64,000 nucleotides of DNA from Luscinia megarhynchos. Its lineage: Eukaryota; Chordata; Aves; Passeriformes; Turdidae. A program made the translations under genes and the position numbers. The notes beneath the pieces were generated by a model that worked only from the letters and a program-made list of their open reading frames with translations, had not been told where the DNA came from and ran no database searches. The DNA is taken from contig CM067566.1 in the NCBI GenBank assembly GCA_034336665.1, positions 20,380,330 through 20,444,329 on the forward strand, given 5' to 3'. The first letter of the stretch is position 1, and each line of letters starts with the position of its first letter. Shown here piece after piece: positions 60,101 through 64,000 of this stretch.

Positions 60101-60149
60101 AAGGCAGGCTGGATGTTCAGCTACTGCTCAGGGTCAAACCATCATGCAC

Positions 60150-63066
60150 ATCTAAGTTATGTAGGCCATGAGATTCATCTGGGGAATAATCTGTGTGCAG
60201 TTACTGTGTGTGTTCTTCATTTTCTCAAAAACTTATTCAGGAAAACTAAAAATTACAAAATCACTTTAATTAAGCAGAAAATACTGTAGAAATAAGCAAA
60301 GCATTATTGTTTAAATCCATTCTGTTTATCTGATGTACCACTGAACCATGATCTACTCTGTGAAGAAATCTGCTTGTCCCAGAATAATCAATACTCAAGT
60401 TATATTTCACAGAGCATGAGAAATCATTAAATGTTATTTTGTCTATTCTGGAACAGCAGTGAAACTAAGTCTTCAATTTTCTATAATGTTTTTCAGTAAG
60501 TTTGCTGTAGATCGTGCTGAGTACTTTTTAGTCTATCAAGATGAGTTGTCTAGTACTCTAGAAAATTATTTTTAAAATCTGGGGTTTGTGCTTCTCACAG
60601 TTGATATTTAGTGTGCACAAGCAAACTGCTTTGGGATAATACTCTTATTATTGCTGTTATCATTTCAAATTCCGTTTCAAAAATAAAATTTCTTTTCGGT
60701 TATAATGCAAAAAAAAGCCTACGTAAGGACTACTACATAAATAAATGTAAATTTTGAGATTAAATGGCGTGGTGATGCCCAGGGATGGAGGGGATGATTG
60801 TATCCTGATCAAAAATTAGAAGTGAATGAATAAGCCAATTGTGGAGCAATTGAATTATGAACTTGATGCATATGGAGCATGTGGGAGCATGCCAAGAGGA
60901 TCTGTACTTTTGTGGTATAGGTGAGAATGAGAAAAATTGGTTTGGGAAAACATTGATTTAACAAATTATTTTCAGAATACATAAATAAAAGTGCTAAATG
61001 AGAAGACAAGAAAAAGGATCTGCACTAACAAACACCTAAGGTTCTCCTATAGTCATAAAAGACAGACACTTTTAAAGAGTAATTAATTGTAAATATTTTA
61101 GATACCTTCTACCCTAATGGCTGTATGATTTTACATATCCTATTCTATTTATTGTATCCTAAACTGGATAAAAGTCTGACTGGTCTTGTCTGACCTCATA
61201 TCTGACCCCATTTTGAGCAGCAAGTTGGATTCGGGTGACATTCTGAAATTAATTTAATGAATTGTTTTGACCCTAATAGCCTAAATCTGTGATGAAAATA
61301 TTTTGCATTGGACACACATTTGTTCTACTCATGAAACACAGGCAAGTTCTACAGATCTCATGTTTGAAGACTGGAAAACATAATTTTGCCCCATATTTTT
61401 GAGTACACCAAGTGTCTTCCAGCACAAGTCATTACAATTGCCTGTGCAGCCCCATCGAGCTCATAGGCTTTATGTCAATCTGACAGCACATGTTCAGGAC
61501 TTCTTTATATTGTCTTGTCCTCAGTTGATTTTAATTAGTTTTAACTCTCAGCTTGCTGCAAAATATATTTTAGCTTTACCTTGTAGAAAAAACAAGAAAT
61601 TGTTCTGTCTGGATTGAACTGTCTGTGATCTCAGAATAAAATGTTCTGTAGAAGAGTGTAGGTGTGATCTTATAACAAAATGTGCTGTGGTAGAGTGCAG
61701 ATACCAGACAAAGATCTCAACTATAAACAAAAATCACTGCCATCCATCACTGGTCATTACCAGAAAGTTTAACCTTGAGCACCACACAAACCCACTGTTG
61801 AGATCAAAAATAAAAAGCCTGAGCAACTGGGAAGCCAGTGACAAGAAGGAACACATTTTGACTTGTCATAAAACCCTCCATTTCCAATCTACTTGATGAG
61901 GGTGGAAAGAAACACTGGGCAGGTGAGCATAAACACCACAGAAAAAGGGCTGTTAGTAGTAATGTATAACAATTTTACTTATGTGGCTTTTCTATATTAA
62001 TTTAGGCTATGAGTATTAGTATTGCTGTAACTGATAAACTTCTGTATTTTTATTGGAGATTTTAAGAGTTTAATTATACAGTAAATTCTTCACTCCATAT
62101 ACACAACATATGCTGTTTTGCACATAAGATTTTGAATGTAACATCAGCTGCCTGATTCTGTATGAGAAAACTATTCTGACTTTCACTGAAAATCTTAACT
62201 TTCTCTTTCCTTTGACCCTCCCAGAAAAATATTTCTGTGGGTTGTCCTCAGACAACCCTGGAATTATATCTTTTTTCATACTGAAAAAACCCCAAATATT
62301 CTAAACAGCACTGAGTAGAGTCTGCTTTCCCCCACTCCCACTCCACACACATTTGTCCCTGTCTTCACCAGATCTTTGACATTCAGACTAACAATTTGAA
62401 CACTTAGAATGAAGTTTTGGACCTGGGAAACTGGGGCCATTTTTCCTGATACAGACCATCATGCCTGTACAACAGGCAGTCTTCCCACAAAGATGTGATA
62501 TCATTTCCACCTGTCAGTTAGAAACAGCTGCAGTTGCAGCTTGTTCTGAGAACTTAGCAGAGGCAGCATTTTATGTTAATACCTCATTTTGAGCCATTTA
62601 ATTTGAAGCTTTAGGTGCCATTAATTCCTCTTCAGTCTTTTGTATCACAATTATATTGTACTGTCTCTCCTCCATTTATTGTTGCCAGCAGTCACTGCTC
62701 ACTGAGTGATGACAGACATGCCAGTACATTTATAACCCGAAAATAGAGCTAAATGTTATCAAAATTCATATACTTTTCCAAAGAAGTAGATGCTAGCAAT
62801 ATTCTAAAATAGATAACAGGGAGGAAAGCATAGTTACCCTGATTTTTCAGAGGATGCTGAGATTATGACAGGACTAAGCTAACCTGGGCACCTGCCTGTA
62901 GGATAGTGAAGAGATTTTGACTGGAAGTTAGATAAAAACCAGATTGTAATGACTTTCATTTGGGAAAAATGCATTAGTGCTATGTGGATAGCTTGTTAGT
63001 ATTAATTGAGGCAAATAAACTGGGTTTAGGCTTTTGGGTTTGATTAATTGGTTGAGGTTTTATCCT
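60150..63066. other. Unique AT-rich non-coding DNA
   Basis: No gene was recognised. It contains a 39-bp imperfect tandem duplication at 61624-61700 and a conserved-looking segment at about 62560-62740, noted by texture only. Confidence 0.5.
61624..61700. repeat. 39-bp imperfect tandem duplication
   Basis: TGTGATCTCAGAATAAAATG starts the first copy (61624-61662) and TGTGATCTTATAACAAAATG starts the second (61663-61700). The copies continue alike (TTCTGTAGAAGAGTG and TGCTGTGGTAGAGTG). Confidence 0.75.
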
Positions 63067-63137
63067 TCCCCCCCCCCACCCCCCAGATTTAAAACACAAC
63101 AAAACAAAACAAAACAAACAAACAAACAAACAAAAAC
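63067..63137. repeat. C-run plus (AAAAC)n/(AAAC)n
   Basis: A C-run of nearly 20 bases with one A (63067-63085) is followed by AAAAC and AAAC arrays (63094-63137). Confidence 0.93.
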
Positions 63138-64000
63138 CATAAAAAACCTGAAACCAAGATTCAGTAAAAAGTTTCATTTTAAATTTGAGCCTTCATGCAC
63201 ACTTGGCCAATAAAAACCTCTAGACAGAAGGTAATTAGGTAAATGATGTGTCTGTTTGGAATCTGATCTTAAATCTTCTATCACTTTTTAAACCAAAATC
63301 TAGTGTATCAGACATAATGATAAATATTTCTGCATTTCTGAGTAAGTATACATAGAATTAAGCTATAGTGTTTGCAAGTGTAAGAGGAGCCACAGCTATG
63401 TGTGTCAACCTCAATCAGCACACCGTTAAAGAAAAATAGATTATTTTCACCAATCAAAAAGTTTTTGAAATAGAAGAAATGAAACTTCAAAAGTTGACCA
63501 TGGCAGTATGTAACGAAAAAATGAAATTACTCGAGAAAAATTAACAAAGTCATCAGCTGTCTTCTATGCAACAAATCAGGATCGAAATGTTTCCATCTGC
63601 TGTGCCTGGAGGGTGAATCAGTTAATAATTTTTTAACTTGGACTTTTAGATGACTATAATACATTGAGACAAAATCTGGCACAACATTCCCTCCTTGTCT
63701 CTCAGGAATTTGCAATTTAATGGTTTAATTGTGTGGCCTATTATTTTGTGATGTTCTATTCTGCTTGCAGAATAATACATACATTACCTTCTGTGACCAA
63801 ACCAAAAGAAGGTTTAATATTTTTCACAGATTTGTTCACTGAAAACTAAGAGAGGAAAAAAGGAGGTAAAAAAAGTTTTAATTGCTACTTCTGCCTCCAG
63901 ACTCTTTGATTATAATGGCTATAACTTACACTGAGGGAAGCAGTAACCTAGGAAATACCTCACCACATCACCTCTCTGGTTTCCTTTCCTCCAACTCTTT
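63138..64000. other. Unique AT-rich non-coding DNA
   Basis: Nothing recognisable up to the window edge. Confidence 0.5.

Larger units (their letters stand above)
59556..60149 (+). mobile_element. Second LTR, family B, joined directly to family A
   Basis: It begins TGATAACACACCATAG and ends CCATCATGCA or two bases later. Recognisable order: TTTTGGCTACTGCTTAAAAG, CTCTGTCTCTCTCCCCAGCC, GACACAGCCAGCACAGCTGA, GTGTTTGTCTTCCCAAGTAA, ATTAAACTGGCATTAC and a pyrimidine tract. These match a second passerine LTR type that I recall. Two simple repeats have grown inside it: a T/G tract (59911-59977) and a (GAGT)n array (60061-60100). No target-site duplication matches the left flank AAGTC. Confidence 0.7.

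Noticed and set aside
1..64000. tRNA, rRNA, snoRNA, CRISPR or bacterial operon signals
   Set aside because: No cloverleaf A/B-box pair, no regular spacer-repeat array and no compact coding were seen; the DNA is clearly vertebrate nuclear in style.

Overview
The window looks like an AT-rich, gene-poor stretch of bird nuclear DNA, most likely from a songbird. The evidence is a dozen or so CR1 LINE fragments with their typical tail (repeats of ATTCTATG or its complement), several copies of a GC-rich LTR family that I recall from passerine genomes, and the very low density of other repeat classes. The species and avian assignment rest on recognition by eye, not on a search. I found no host protein-coding exon, tRNA, rRNA, CRISPR array or bacterial operon. 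Nearly all open frames are short and chance-like. The longer ones fall inside LTRs, CR1 copies or T/G-rich tracts.

Layout. 1-7 kb is unique AT-rich DNA with an A/C-rich tract (2.2 kb) and an AGT trinucleotide repeat (4.8 kb). 7.0-7.7 kb is a minus-strand CR1 reverse-transcriptase fragment that abuts a 20-bp foldback. 7.94-8.77 kb is a complete solo LTR with a 5-bp target duplication. 8.8-21.8 kb is mostly unique, with a 190-bp T/G-only tract at 11.7 kb, a conserved-looking non-coding block at 12.8-13.3 kb and a CR1 tail at 14.5 kb. 21.8-24.7 kb holds a candidate LTR and two plus-strand CR1 copies. 24.7-32.9 kb is unique apart from one CR1. 32.9-34.3 kb is an unclassified GC-richer insertion, probably LTR/ERV-derived. 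36.36-36.94 kb is a probable LTR with a polyadenylation signal and a 4-bp flanking repeat. 39.5-43.7 kb is a nest of CR1 pieces and LTRs. 43.7-50.7 kb is unique DNA with microsatellites, including a perfect (TTGGT)10. 50.7-60.2 kb is the most repeat-dense part: a minus-strand LTR, a two-part CR1, a decayed retroviral integrase remnant on the minus strand, two more CR1 copies and two different LTRs joined head to tail. 60.2-64 kb is unique.

The elements do not work together as a system. They are independent, decayed insertions in a gene desert. The most useful observations are the LTR-LTR chimera at 58.6-60.15 kb, the integrase relic at 55.2-56.0 kb, the foldback at the broken CR1 edge (6.94-7.0 kb), and the unclassified segments at 32.9-34.3 and 42.0-42.7 kb. 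I see no convincing undescribed molecular system.
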